Source: Orrella daihaiensis (GTDB taxonomy: Bacteria > Pseudomonadota > Gammaproteobacteria > Burkholderiales > Burkholderiaceae_B). From it: 64,000 nucleotides of DNA. The translations under genes and the position numbers were made by a program. Location of the stretch: positions 2,356,001 to 2,420,000 of the forward strand of contig NZ_CP063982.1 in the NCBI RefSeq assembly GCF_022811525.1, given 5' to 3'. Positions within the stretch are counted from its first letter, which is position 1. The number at the start of each line of letters is the position of its first letter. Under the pieces are notes generated by a model. It was not told the DNA's origin. It ran no database searches and saw only the letters and a program-made list of their open reading frames with translations. Positions 8,397 to 16,811 of the stretch are shown here, one piece after another.

Positions 8397-9488
8397 TCAA
8401 TCGAACAACATTTTGTGAAATTTTGCGGCTCGACGAGTGTAAGACAGCTTGCGCTCATCAAACATTTGCCCCTTGATACCACCGCGAACGGCACCGGCCC
8501 GGTGATCATGAAACGCATGTTTCATTTCCGGTGATAAAGGCTGACCGTTCGGTATGGCAATCCAGGCACGCAACAGGCTGCGTTTGCGCTCAGGCTCTTC
8601 ATAATCCTCGTAGGCGGTGCGCGAATGCAAGCACACATGATTATTCAAGATCTGCAAATCACCAGGCTCAAGTCGCATCTCGAACGTGTATTCATTCGAC
8701 TGGGCTGCAGCATCAATCCAGTCCATGGCTTTATCTTGCAACTCAGTCGGCGCGGTAGCACCTTCATGTCGGCTAGCGTAGCGAATATGGTTACGCGTGA
8801 AACGACAACTAAACCAGCCTTGCTCAATCGCAACAACTGGCGTTCGATAATAGGGCAACTCGTCCGAGGCTTGTTCATCCTGCCGGGAGTAGTAGAGGGG
8901 TTCCATCAACGCCTGTGCCAACTCAGGCATTTGCTCATATAGATCGGAAAAGATCGTGCGAGACGAGCAAATTCTACTGATACCACCGGACTTAGCATCT
9001 TGGATACATAACAATCCAACGTAATCAGCAAAGTCGACATGAAAATCAAGCTCTGCGTTTGTGTTGTAACCACGACCTCCGGCCGCGCGATAAACACCTC
9101 CCATATTTTTCACGTGGTTCATCAACGCACTATTCTTGCCTTGCGGCCGCAAGACGCCAAGATGATTCACGAATCCCCAGTACATGGCCTTGATGTCATC
9201 CTCAAACAAACCCTCGTTTGGAAAGTTCTTGAGCACGACTAAACCAAAACGGCGCATCAACTGTTCATTCACATCACGAATCAAACCGTCAATGTTTTTA
9301 AACTCGAAGTCCTCGCCGGTAGCGTCTTCAAGTGCTATCTGGCTGGCCTTGAAGGATCGTAATCCATGTAATAGACCGGTTCGTTCTAATTCAGTCAAGG
9401 ATCTCGACCAACTTTGATCAGCTACCAAATCTGCCGGCTTCCAAGCTCTGGGCTGATTAGGCGCTAATGTATCGAGTACTGATTTCAC
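8397..9488 (-). CDS. Fe(II)/2-oxoglutarate-dependent TauD-family dioxygenase
   Basis: 363 residues, longer than TauD (about 280). The 2-His-1-Asp facial triad is visible: HVD in the FHVDFAD segment (about residues 150-156) and the distal histidine in NNHVCLHSRTAY, followed by the 2-oxoglutarate-binding arginine in RKRSLLRAWI. The family hydroxylates small acids with O2 and 2-oxoglutarate, giving succinate and CO2. Sitting between the tctA transporter gene and the LeuC-like hydratase, it probably modifies the imported acid before or after hydration. Which acid cannot be read from the sequence. Its start follows tctA by 29 bases. Confidence 0.85.
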   Translation of the reverse strand: MKSVLDTLAPNQPRAWKPADLVADQSWSRSLTELERTGLLHGLRSFKASQIALEDATGEDFEFKNIDGLIRDVNEQLMRRFGLVVLKNFPNEGLFEDDIKAMYWGFVNHLGVLRPQGKNSALMNHVKNMGGVYRAAGGRGYNTNAELDFHVDFADYVGLLCIQDAKSGGISRICSSRTIFSDLYEQMPELAQALMEPLYYSRQDEQASDELPYYRTPVVAIEQGWFSCRFTRNHIRYASRHEGATAPTELQDKAMDWIDAAAQSNEYTFEMRLEPGDLQILNNHVCLHSRTAYEDYEEPERKRSLLRAWIAIPNGQPLSPEMKHAFHDHRAGAVRGGIKGQMFDERKLSYTRRAAKFHKMLFD

Positions 9489-9517
9489 AACAATCCCCCT
9501 TATGCGCTGACAGATAT

Positions 9518-11053
9518 TTAATGTTGCTCGACCTTTGTCTGCCCAGCACGTTTTTTATGCTCTTTCGCCAAACGAACTACCAGTGGCAATAAACTGAGCG
9601 CAAGAATTGCTAACAACAACAGACTCATAGGCCGCTCAAGAAAAATCGATATCGAAAGTCCACCAGAGCCTTGGTAGGTCCGCATCAGCTGATCATCAAG
9701 AATCGGCCCGAGAATCAAGCCTAGGATCACTGCGATCAATGGGTAATCGAATTTACGCAGCACCACCCCCACAACAGCAAACACGAGCATGATGTAGACA
9801 TCGAACATCAGTAGCTTGACGGCATATGTTCCAACAATAGAAAACAATGCAATTAGGGGTATTAGCACCATGGTAGGCACGCGAATAATCTTGGCAGCGT
9901 AAAACGAGACGACCAGGCCAAAGAATAACAACATGAACGATGCAAATACCTGTGAGGTCATCACGCCATACATCAAGGCTGGATTGTCCATAAATAGCCG
10001 TGGCCCTGGCACAAGCCCTTGCAACATGAAGCCACCGATCAATACAGCCGTAGCGAGCCCCCCCGGAATACCCAGCGATAACAGCAATGCCAAGGCACCA
10101 CCCTCAGAGGCATTGTTCGCAGCCTCCGAGTTGATAACACCCTCTGGTTCGCCCTTGCCGAAATTGGCTGAGTTTTTAGAGTAACGACGGCCTTCGTTGT
10201 AGCTAACCACGCTGGCGACCGTCGCGCCTGCCCCAGGTAAGCCACCGATGAGTACCCCGATCGTACTGGCGCGTAACAAAGTGATTGGATGTCTCAAGGT
10301 TGTGACGAAACCACGCAGCAGCTGCTTTAGATTTTTTGATTTTTCAGTGCCTGAGTCTGCGGCACTGTCGCCAGCCACATAGGTGCGCTGCAGCATCATG
10401 AACAATTCAGAAAAACCTATCAAACCAATTAAGGCTGGTATTAATGGCACACCATCCAGTAATTCATAAAAGCCCCAGGTACCACGCATAGCACCTGTGT
10501 CTGTCATACCGATTGTTCCGATCAAGACGCCGAACAATCCAGCAATTGCCGCCTTTAAAAAACTTTTGTGCAAACTAGCAATGATAGTTAAGCCTATGAC
10601 GCCCACGAGAAAAAGTTCTGGCGGTCCGAAACTGAGTGCGAACTTAACAAGTAGCGGCAATATCAATATCAAAAAGATCGCCCCCAACAAATTGCCGATC
10701 GCGGATGCTGCAACGGCGACCCCCAAGGCTTCACTGCCCCTGCCTTGTTGTGTCATAGGATAACCATCTAGCCCCGTTACGATAGCCTGTGGAGAACCGG
10801 GGATATTAATAAGAATGGCCGATATGGAACTGCCAAAATTTCCGCCGGCGTATATGCAGGTTAGAAAAACAATTGCCTGCAAAGAATCCATGCCAAAGGT
10901 GACCGGCAACATGACGCTAATGGCTAAAGGGGTGCTAAAGCCGGGGATGGCTCCAGTGACAATCCCGAACAAAAGTCCCAAGATCATCATCAAGATGACT
11001 TGCCAGTCTGCCAGCAATCCAATACCAGCCCATAGCGAAGTCAGTTCAGACAT
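9518..11053 (-). CDS. tctA: Tripartite tricarboxylate transporter, large membrane subunit TctA (copy 1)
   Basis: 511 residues with about 11-12 hydrophobic segments. Family motifs include IPGFSTPLAISVMLP near the N-terminus, GLPGAGATVASV around residue 270 and LGIPGGLATAVL in the middle. TctA forms the sodium- or proton-coupled channel for di/tricarboxylates; TctC delivers substrate and TctB is an accessory subunit. Third gene of the tctC-tctB-tctA order, 21 bases after tctB. The following dioxygenase, hydratase and lyase indicate a carboxylic acid substrate broken down by these enzymes. Confidence 0.92.
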   Translation of the reverse strand: MSELTSLWAGIGLLADWQVILMMILGLLFGIVTGAIPGFSTPLAISVMLPVTFGMDSLQAIVFLTCIYAGGNFGSSISAILINIPGSPQAIVTGLDGYPMTQQGRGSEALGVAVAASAIGNLLGAIFLILILPLLVKFALSFGPPELFLVGVIGLTIIASLHKSFLKAAIAGLFGVLIGTIGMTDTGAMRGTWGFYELLDGVPLIPALIGLIGFSELFMMLQRTYVAGDSAADSGTEKSKNLKQLLRGFVTTLRHPITLLRASTIGVLIGGLPGAGATVASVVSYNEGRRYSKNSANFGKGEPEGVINSEAANNASEGGALALLLSLGIPGGLATAVLIGGFMLQGLVPGPRLFMDNPALMYGVMTSQVFASFMLLFFGLVVSFYAAKIIRVPTMVLIPLIALFSIVGTYAVKLLMFDVYIMLVFAVVGVVLRKFDYPLIAVILGLILGPILDDQLMRTYQGSGGLSISIFLERPMSLLLLAILALSLLPLVVRLAKEHKKRAGQTKVEQH

Positions 11054-11074
11054 AGATTTCCTTCACGTGCAGCC

Positions 11075-11569
11075 CTAAATTAAGATGCCCTCGGGCAAAG
11101 AAAAGCGCAGAAAGATTGACATACTGACGTATATAAACCCAACCACGGCGGCCGGTAGGGCAATCGTCAGCCAAATCTTTCTGGCACCCAACGAATAGGT
11201 AAGCAATGCAAGATATAAAAACGAAGAAACGACAAATCCGATACGATCAAGCGCTAAAGCGTAGATCAACGTCAACACACTGAATACGAATGCATCCCGA
11301 TAGAACTGCCTGCGAGCACTATTCGGTTGCCCTGCCTCTTGATTTGACAAGCCAATCTGTTCTGACGATTTGGCGGCCCTTACTTTTTGTGTGATCAATG
11401 CAACTGCACAAAGCATGAGTGCCCAATACACGGGCTCTACCAACAATAAATTAATCCGCTTTGATGAAATACTGTAGATTTCAAGGTAGTACTGAGTTGC
11501 GTAGCCCACTAGAACAAGCAACATCAGCAACTCATATTTGACCTTATTGAGTGCCTGGACCCAAGTCAT
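11075..11569 (-). CDS. tctB: Tripartite tricarboxylate transporter, small membrane subunit TctB (copy 1)
   Basis: 164 residues from ATG 11569 (MTWVQALNK), preferred over an upstream GTG at 11599 because a GGGGGAG sequence precedes the ATG and the longer form overlaps an intercistronic hairpin. Four to five hydrophobic helices with a polar loop near residues 70-90 (KVRAAKSSEQ), the typical weakly conserved TctB form. Assigned chiefly by size, topology and position between tctC and tctA. Confidence 0.8.
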   Translation of the reverse strand: MTWVQALNKVKYELLMLLVLVGYATQYYLEIYSISSKRINLLLVEPVYWALMLCAVALITQKVRAAKSSEQIGLSNQEAGQPNSARRQFYRDAFVFSVLTLIYALALDRIGFVVSSFLYLALLTYSLGARKIWLTIALPAAVVGFIYVSMSIFLRFSLPEGILI

Positions 11570-11593
11570 AACTCCCCCACCCCGCAGTGATAT

Positions 11594-11620
11594 CCCCACC
11601 AGATCAATGATCTGGCGGGG
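11594..11620 (-). promoter_or_regulatory. Intercistronic stem-loop between tctC and tctB
   Basis: Two 13-base arms (CCCC-A-CCAGATCA and TGATCTGG-C-GGGG) pair with a single mismatch. The hairpin lies between the tctC stop (11644) and the tctB ATG (11569), without a T-run. Stable hairpins after binding-protein genes commonly protect the upstream mRNA so that more binding protein than permease is made; that role is inferred. Confidence 0.6.
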
Positions 11621-11643
11621 TTATGCTCAGCCCTGATGCCTTA

Positions 11644-12639
11644 TTAGCTTCCCTTGAGCGTATCTTTAAACTCCACAACAACATCATGAAGTTCTTGTAC
11701 GAGCTGCTTTGACTGCTCTGGCCCACGATAAGCGGAGATTAGTATGGACCCCTGCTTGGTAATGTAGTCCTGATACTCCGGGCTATTGAATGCCTTTTGA
11801 TAACTCTGAACTAACGCCTCAAATGCCTTCGGATTAGTTTCAGCAAACTCACGAGAGACGGCTATAAAACGATTGTCTCCAATCGCTGGGATTTTTAGCT
11901 CCGGATACGCCTTGGTGATTGGTACGGCATTCGGCCAGCCGGGGAAGGTTTCTAGTGATGACACCGCCAAAACGCGAACCTTGTCACCAAGCACCATATC
12001 GCCATAGGCAGATGCGATCATGGCATCACTGTGACCTCCAAGCAAATCAGTGCGCTGAGCCCCACCACCGTTGAATGTCACGATATTGACATCAAGATTG
12101 AGCCCTTTAACAAAGGCGAGCCCAAAAAGGTACGTACCTGAACCGGGCACCATTGAGATTTTGATCTTGCCTGGGTTGGCACGGATATCATTCACCAAAT
12201 CCTGAATGGTTTTGTATTTTGAGTCAGCACGAACTGTGATTGAGGAAAAGTCGCGCTGTTCGATATTGACGAACACAAAATCATCTAGCGTGAAGTCAGC
12301 GTCTTGTGCAACGATATTCATGCTTAAAGTTGGTTGAATACCGGCAAACAAGACCGTTCCGTCCTTGGGAGCACCCATAAAAGTTCGGGCTCCGAGCATC
12401 CCGCCAGCACCGCCACGGTTTTCAACCACGATGGCTGAGCCACCAAGCGTCTTTTCCCAGTGAGAGGCAAGACCACGCGAAAAACGATCAACTGACCCGC
12501 CTGCACCGAATGGAACAATCAGCTTGATATTTCCATTGGGCCACGTTGTTTGTTGCGCTAGCGCACTCGACAAGGGTAACGATGCGAGTAAAGGTGCCGC
12601 GATAAACGCTTTGTTCAGGGAACGTCTTTTCTTATCCAT
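11644..12639 (-). CDS. tctC: Tct/Bug-family periplasmic solute-binding protein TctC (copy 1)
   Basis: 331 residues. The start has GGAG 6 bases upstream. A signal peptide (basic KKRRS, hydrophobic core, cleavage at SALAQ) is followed by the Bug signature: WPNGNIKLIVPFGAGGSVDRFSR, then VVENRGGAGGMLGA. Bug receptors bind carboxylates, amino acids or nicotinate through two beta-hairpin loops at the domain interface. First gene of the operon tctC-tctB-tctA-dioxygenase-leuC-leuD-lyase; the promoter should lie in 12640-13004, where two dyads are seen. Confidence 0.92.
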   Translation of the reverse strand: MDKKRRSLNKAFIAAPLLASLPLSSALAQQTTWPNGNIKLIVPFGAGGSVDRFSRGLASHWEKTLGGSAIVVENRGGAGGMLGARTFMGAPKDGTVLFAGIQPTLSMNIVAQDADFTLDDFVFVNIEQRDFSSITVRADSKYKTIQDLVNDIRANPGKIKISMVPGSGTYLFGLAFVKGLNLDVNIVTFNGGGAQRTDLLGGHSDAMIASAYGDMVLGDKVRVLAVSSLETFPGWPNAVPITKAYPELKIPAIGDNRFIAVSREFAETNPKAFEALVQSYQKAFNSPEYQDYITKQGSILISAYRGPEQSKQLVQELHDVVVEFKDTLKGS

Positions 12640-13004
12640 GCTGTCTCCTATCGACTATGTATGACGATTGATTAAATCCATGACACCAAACCGAACTGTT
12701 TCCCTCTTCACTAGATATTGGGTCACGGGTTTTTGGCAATACGACGCTAGTGCCGGTCGTTCCACTTACAAATCTTCGTTTGCTTTCAACCTGAAACGTG
12801 ACTGATCATCGCATCAATGACAAGTGCTTGCAAGACTGAATATCAGTCGCGAAATATCTAAAACCGTCCGTTTAGATTGGGATATTCTTAGCTTACGAAT
12901 GGCCGCAAGATTCAAATACACAAAATACAAGGAACTTTTAATGCGCCGGGTAGTAATGCGGATAATTTGATAGATTATTTACCTTCAAATGCACGAGACT
13001 CGAC
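12640..13004. other. Divergent regulatory region between tctC and the HIT-family gene
   Basis: 365 bases without a credible gene. It holds the promoters of both directions and two neighbouring dyads at 12834-12848 and 12856-12877. No regulator gene lies next to it, so the transcription factor must be encoded elsewhere. Confidence 0.6.
12834..12877. promoter_or_regulatory. Two adjacent operator-like dyads upstream of tctC
   Basis: The first dyad is GACTGA-ATA-TCAGTC (12834-12848), with perfect 6-base arms. The second is ATCTAAA-N8-TTTAGAT (12856-12877), with perfect 7-base arms. They lie about 200-240 bases before the tctC start and 130-170 before the HIT gene. Size and symmetry fit homodimeric regulator sites; the protein family is not identifiable. 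Confidence 0.4.
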
Positions 13005-13397
13005 ATGACAACCTCCAACACCTGCATCTTCTGTTCGTTACCCGCCACCAGCCTCATCGACGAGAATGAGCTCGCCTTCGCAGTGCGCGACATATTTCCT
13101 GTCAATCCAGGGCATACACTTCTCATTCCAAAACGCCATGTCTCTTCTTGCTTTGAACTAACTGACGAAGAAACGCTAGCGCTCATGCAATTGCTTAGGC
13201 GCGCCAAAGAAGCCATTGATGCTGAGTTCAAACCAGACGACTACAACATTGGCGTGAACAACGGGCCACTGGCCGGTCAGACAGTCCCGCACGTTCACAT
13301 TCATGTCATGCCGCGCTACCGCGGTGATGTAGATGATATCCGTGGTGGCGTACGCAACATCATCCTAGAAAGAGCCGTATACCGAACCAATGAATAA
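13005..13397 (+). CDS. HIT-family nucleotide hydrolase/transferase
   Basis: 130 residues. The histidine triad HVHIHV (96-101) follows the conserved GQTVPH, with the N-terminal zinc-type CIFC (7-10) and the PGHTLLIPKRHV core strand. This is the HIT superfamily, which hydrolyses nucleoside phosphoramidates or dinucleotides through a covalent nucleotidyl-histidine. It overlaps the following nucleosidase gene by 8 bases, suggesting a joint role in handling nucleotide by-products. Confidence 0.9.
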   Translation: MTTSNTCIFCSLPATSLIDENELAFAVRDIFPVNPGHTLLIPKRHVSSCFELTDEETLALMQLLRRAKEAIDAEFKPDDYNIGVNNGPLAGQTVPHVHIHVMPRYRGDVDDIRGGVRNIILERAVYRTNE

Positions 13398-13944
13398 GCC
13401 TCTGATCGTCACGGCTTTGCCGCAAGAGTTCGCTCATCAACCCATACCCCATGACATTCCAGTTGTATTCACGGGGCTAGGAAAACTCAATGCGGGGCTA
13501 TCTCTAATAGAGGCTCTTGCCTATCATCAGCCTTCAATCGTGATTAATTTTGGTACTGCCGGAAGACTAGACAAGTCAGTCGAAGGTCTCGTAGAGATCG
13601 CAGATGTTTTACAACGAGACATGATTGCAGAACCACTCGCTCCACGTGGCCATACGCCGTTTGATGACACACCCGTCCTTCTTGGCTCCGGCTTCCAAGG
13701 AGTTCGCTGCGCCACTGGGGACAGTTTTGTAACAGCCACGGATCCCTGGCTAACTCAACAAAATGTGAGTGTTGTTGATATGGAGCTGTTTGCACTGGCA
13801 CTGGTTTGTCATCGAAAAGGCCTTGCTTGGCGTTCTTTCAAATACATCACTGACGATACTGACGACAATGCTGGCGAGCATTGGCAAGATAAAGTACACC
13901 ACGGCCGTGACTTGTTTCTGGCCAAACTAGACGAGCTGCTCTGA
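13390..13944 (+). CDS. MTA/SAH-nucleosidase-like phosphorylase-fold protein
   Basis: 184 residues, shorter than the about 230 of Pfs/MTAN. The PNP/UDP phosphorylase fold is indicated by FTGLGKLNAGLSL, IVINFGTAGRLD and the VVDMELFAL segment holding the ribose-binding Met-Glu. YITDDTDDNAG supplies the acidic residue equivalent to the catalytic Asp. Hydrolysis of the N-glycosidic bond of a modified nucleoside is expected; the exact base is not. It starts within the HIT gene and ends 4 bases before the deacetylase gene. Confidence 0.75.
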   Translation: MNKPLIVTALPQEFAHQPIPHDIPVVFTGLGKLNAGLSLIEALAYHQPSIVINFGTAGRLDKSVEGLVEIADVLQRDMIAEPLAPRGHTPFDDTPVLLGSGFQGVRCATGDSFVTATDPWLTQQNVSVVDMELFALALVCHRKGLAWRSFKYITDDTDDNAGEHWQDKVHHGRDLFLAKLDELL

Positions 13945-13948
13945 CCCC

Positions 13949-14971
13949 ATGAAAACCTTTTACCATCCAGACCAGAAGCTACACCATCCGCAAACTTACT
14001 TTTCTCGGGGGCAAATGCGTGCGCCACAAGAGGTGCCTACGCGTGTGGATGGTATCTTGCAAGGCCTTAAAAACTTGGGACTTACAGTTCATACGCCATC
14101 AGATCATGGCATGAGCCCCATTACCGCGGTGCATGATGCCAACTACATCGAGTTTTTGCGATCCGCCCACCAACAATGGAAAGAAATCCCTGAGGATTGG
14201 GGCGATGAGGTCATGTCAAACATTTTTGTTCGCCATCCCAACCCATTACGCGGCATACTGGGCCAGGCAGCACGTTACCTTGCTGATGGCAGTTGCCCGA
14301 TTGGCGAACATACGTGGCAATCGTCTTATTGGGCGGCCCAATCCGCGATAGCCGCAGCTAGCGACATATTGAGTGGTGAATCAAAAGCCTACGCACTATG
14401 CCGTCCTCCAGGGCATCACGCGCGTTATGACGCTGCAGGCGGATTTTGTTACATCAACCACGCAGCAGTGGCAGCCGAGTTACTTAAAACCAAATTTAAA
14501 AAAATTGCAATCCTAGATACTGATATGCACCATGGCCAAGGCATTCAGGAAATTTTCTATCAACGTGATGATGTGATGTATGTGTCAGTCCACGGTGACC
14601 CCACCAACTTCTACCCGGTCGTCACGGGATTTGAAGACGAGATTGGCCAAGGTCCAGGCCGAGGTTTCAACGTCAACTTACCCATGCCGCACGGTTCAGA
14701 TGAGTCTTTCTTTTTTCAGCAAGTTGCCAAAGCCATCCAAGCCATCAAGCGGTTTCACCCTGATGCGCTCGTGTTTTCCCATGGTTTTGATATCTACGAA
14801 AATGATCCGCAGTCAAAAGTAAAGGTCACGACTGATGGCTTTCAAAGACTTGGCAAGCTAGTACATGAGCTAAATCTGCCCACCGTAATTATTCAGGAAG
14901 GCGGCTATGACTTGGCTAGCATGACAGTCAATACTGAGCGATTTTTTAGCGGTTTTTTAGGTCAAGCCTAG
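13949..14971 (+). CDS. Acetylpolyamine amidohydrolase-like histone-deacetylase-family enzyme
   Basis: 340 residues, the size of bacterial acetylpolyamine amidohydrolases. Catalytic features are intact: RPPGHH (152-157) with the His pair, zinc ligands D192 and H194 in DTDMHHGQG, and D281 in HGFDIYENDP. The transition-state tyrosine lies in QEGGYDL near the C-terminus. Zinc-dependent removal of acetyl groups from polyamines or other small amides is likely; lysine deacetylation is possible. Third gene of the HIT-nucleosidase operon with a 4-base gap, which ties it to nucleoside or polyamine turnover. Confidence 0.87.
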   Translation: MKTFYHPDQKLHHPQTYFSRGQMRAPQEVPTRVDGILQGLKNLGLTVHTPSDHGMSPITAVHDANYIEFLRSAHQQWKEIPEDWGDEVMSNIFVRHPNPLRGILGQAARYLADGSCPIGEHTWQSSYWAAQSAIAAASDILSGESKAYALCRPPGHHARYDAAGGFCYINHAAVAAELLKTKFKKIAILDTDMHHGQGIQEIFYQRDDVMYVSVHGDPTNFYPVVTGFEDEIGQGPGRGFNVNLPMPHGSDESFFFQQVAKAIQAIKRFHPDALVFSHGFDIYENDPQSKVKVTTDGFQRLGKLVHELNLPTVIIQEGGYDLASMTVNTERFFSGFLGQA

Positions 14972-14986
14972 TCCGTTAATCACTGA

Positions 14987-15274
14987 TCAGTCAAAAAACT
15001 CGCTCAACCAGGACTTTTGTTTTTTGCGATAGTACGGCTGTCTCTCATACCGTTGGTCTTGGCGACTATCGTGGCGATAATCCTGTCGTGGGTCATGGGC
15101 TGGTTGAGCGCTTTGAGCATTTGGGATGGCATTGGCAGTGACCGATTTCTCGATCAGTTTGTCAAGCTCTCCCCGGTCCAGCCAAACGCCACGACATTGC
15201 GGACAGTAATCGATCTCGATACCCTGGCGCTCGGTCATGACCAGTTGTGGGTCCTTGCAAACGGGACAGTGCAT
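14987..15274 (-). CDS. Small zinc-finger protein (TFIIB-type zf family)
   Basis: 95 residues from ATG 15274, selected because GAGGAG lies 7-9 bases before it; a TTG upstream would put the ribosome site inside the gene. The N-terminal MHCPVCKDPQL plus IDYCPQCRGVWLDRGELDKLI is the CxxC...CxxCxGxWLDxGE zinc ribbon of the small TFIIB-type zinc-finger family. The second half is a low-complexity tail rich in Arg, Gln, Asp and Tyr (repeated HDxRQD-like units), ending WLSEFFD. Function unknown; convergent with the deacetylase gene. Confidence 0.82.
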   Translation of the reverse strand: MHCPVCKDPQLVMTERQGIEIDYCPQCRGVWLDRGELDKLIEKSVTANAIPNAQSAQPAHDPRQDYRHDSRQDQRYERQPYYRKKQKSWLSEFFD

Positions 15275-15606
15275 GTGGTGACTCCTCAATCAAAACATTG
15301 GGTGTTGCCTTTGTATATGGTTTCCGTGAGTCAACCAAGACTCTGCGTAAGTTCCCTGAAACACCATAACCCCTACTTCGCATAAGGGATTAACCGGAGG
15401 TCACGTGCGTATACACTGACAAAAGATCTTATGGGTTACCCAGTTTCCGTGTCACGCCCTTGCAGTCGAACATCGTTCTTATCAACATCTCGACGGGTTT
15501 GCACATGAGTACCTTTCAATGTATTTAGGGATCATGTGGGGAACAGGGTCAACGGCTTTGAGGCAGATAGACGAGCACCCAATTACGCAAACGATCGTGA
15601 TGAATC
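15275..15606. other. Intergenic region between zinc-finger and KTSC genes
   Basis: About 330 bases. No RNA gene, repeat or convincing small gene was recognised; the reading frame starting at 15536 only overlaps the KTSC gene in another phase. It presumably holds the two divergent promoters. Confidence 0.5.
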
Positions 15607-15873
15607 ATGGATAAGAAACACTTCCCTTCGGGACGTATACGAGAGATCACTTACGCGGCAAAAGAGCGTCACTTGCAAATCACCTGGGACAACAAGACCA
15701 TCACAGCGTATCGACCTGTGCCAAGGGAAATCTTTGATCGGTTATGCAAGGCATCCAATCCCGCAACTTATTTTGAGGATCGAATTGCTGAGGAATACCC
15801 GCAAGTCACACCTGTAAAGTCCCGTGATCAAGCAACTGCGATCAAAAACCTCAAAGATTTGTTCGGCAACTGA
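15607..15873 (+). CDS. KTSC-domain small protein
   Basis: 88 residues. The pattern IREITYAAKERHLQITW, then ITAYRPVPREIFDRLCKAS and YFEDRIAEEYP matches the KTSC domain (named for conserved Lys-Thr-Ser-Cys in related proteins), often found alone or next to lysyl-tRNA synthetase modules. The domain may bind nucleic acid but has no proven function. Stands alone between two opposite-strand genes. Confidence 0.7.
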   Translation: MDKKHFPSGRIREITYAAKERHLQITWDNKTITAYRPVPREIFDRLCKASNPATYFEDRIAEEYPQVTPVKSRDQATAIKNLKDLFGN

Positions 15874-15892
15874 CTCACTGGGCACATCGGCG

Positions 15893-16780
15893 CTATTTAG
15901 CCGCTGCTTTAATCAACATATCGATGATTTGCGGCATCGGTGCGGCCTCGTCCTGATTTGCACCATCTTCGTAGAATTTACGCATGGCGCTAGCCAGATC
16001 ATGCTTAGCACCTGACTCAGTAGCCATGGTGTCGTAATAGCTAAGATCTTTTCGGGCGTTTGACAACGAAAATTGAAAGCCACTAACGTCGCCAGACAAC
16101 AGATAAGGTTGCAAACGGTCAAACACCACACCGGCACCTCCACCTTTTCCTAGAATCTCCAAAAACACCTCTGGTTTGATACCAGCAACCTTAGCGCTAG
16201 CAGCAGCCTCGGAAAAGATCCCAGCGAATCCAAGCGAAACGAAGTTGTGAATCAACTTCATTTGGTGGCCTGCACCGACCTCCCCCGCGTGGGTAATGTT
16301 CTCAGCAAAGCTCTGTAGCAGCGGCTTGACCGTTTCGAATAAATCAACTGGGGCACCGACAATAAGATTCAGGCGCCCCTGAGCAGCTTCTTTTGGGGTT
16401 CGGGTCATGGGTGCATCCATGAAACTGACCCCCTTGGCGTGCACGTCCTTAGCAATTCGCAGGGTCGACGAGGGAATCGCCGTAGAGCAATCAATAAGAA
16501 CCTTTGCTGGTGTTAGCGAATCAAGCAAGCCTTGCTGGTAAAGCACATCTTCAACTTGGGGGCTACCGGTCACGCACAGAATGATAATGTCAGCCCAGTA
16601 ACCCAAGGCTTTGACATCTTTTTGAGCGGTTGCACCCATGTCCAGCAAGTCATCAACGGGCTGGTTACCCGGATGGTCGAGGAACATGAGATCGAACCCG
16701 CTTTTCAGGATATTGAATGCGATCCCGTGACCCATATGGCCCACGCCAATAACGGCGATTTTTTTTGTGACGATGGTCAT
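15893..16780 (-). CDS. 3-hydroxyisobutyrate-dehydrogenase-family oxidoreductase
   Basis: 295 residues of the beta-hydroxyacid dehydrogenase family. Rossmann motif GVGHMGHGIA at the N-terminus, the substrate-binding segment FMDAPMTRTPKEA and the catalytic lysine in GAGHQMKLIHNF are all visible. It should oxidise a 3-hydroxy acid to a semialdehyde or reduce the reverse with NAD(P). Downstream of the NDP-forming acyl-CoA synthetase by 31 bases and probably co-transcribed, suggesting a route that activates and oxidises a short branched acid. Confidence 0.85.
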   Translation of the reverse strand: MTIVTKKIAVIGVGHMGHGIAFNILKSGFDLMFLDHPGNQPVDDLLDMGATAQKDVKALGYWADIIILCVTGSPQVEDVLYQQGLLDSLTPAKVLIDCSTAIPSSTLRIAKDVHAKGVSFMDAPMTRTPKEAAQGRLNLIVGAPVDLFETVKPLLQSFAENITHAGEVGAGHQMKLIHNFVSLGFAGIFSEAAASAKVAGIKPEVFLEILGKGGGAGVVFDRLQPYLLSGDVSGFQFSLSNARKDLSYYDTMATESGAKHDLASAMRKFYEDGANQDEAAPMPQIIDMLIKAAAK

Positions 16781-16811
16781 CTTGACTCTGCCAATTCAGT
16801 TCGAAAAAATT

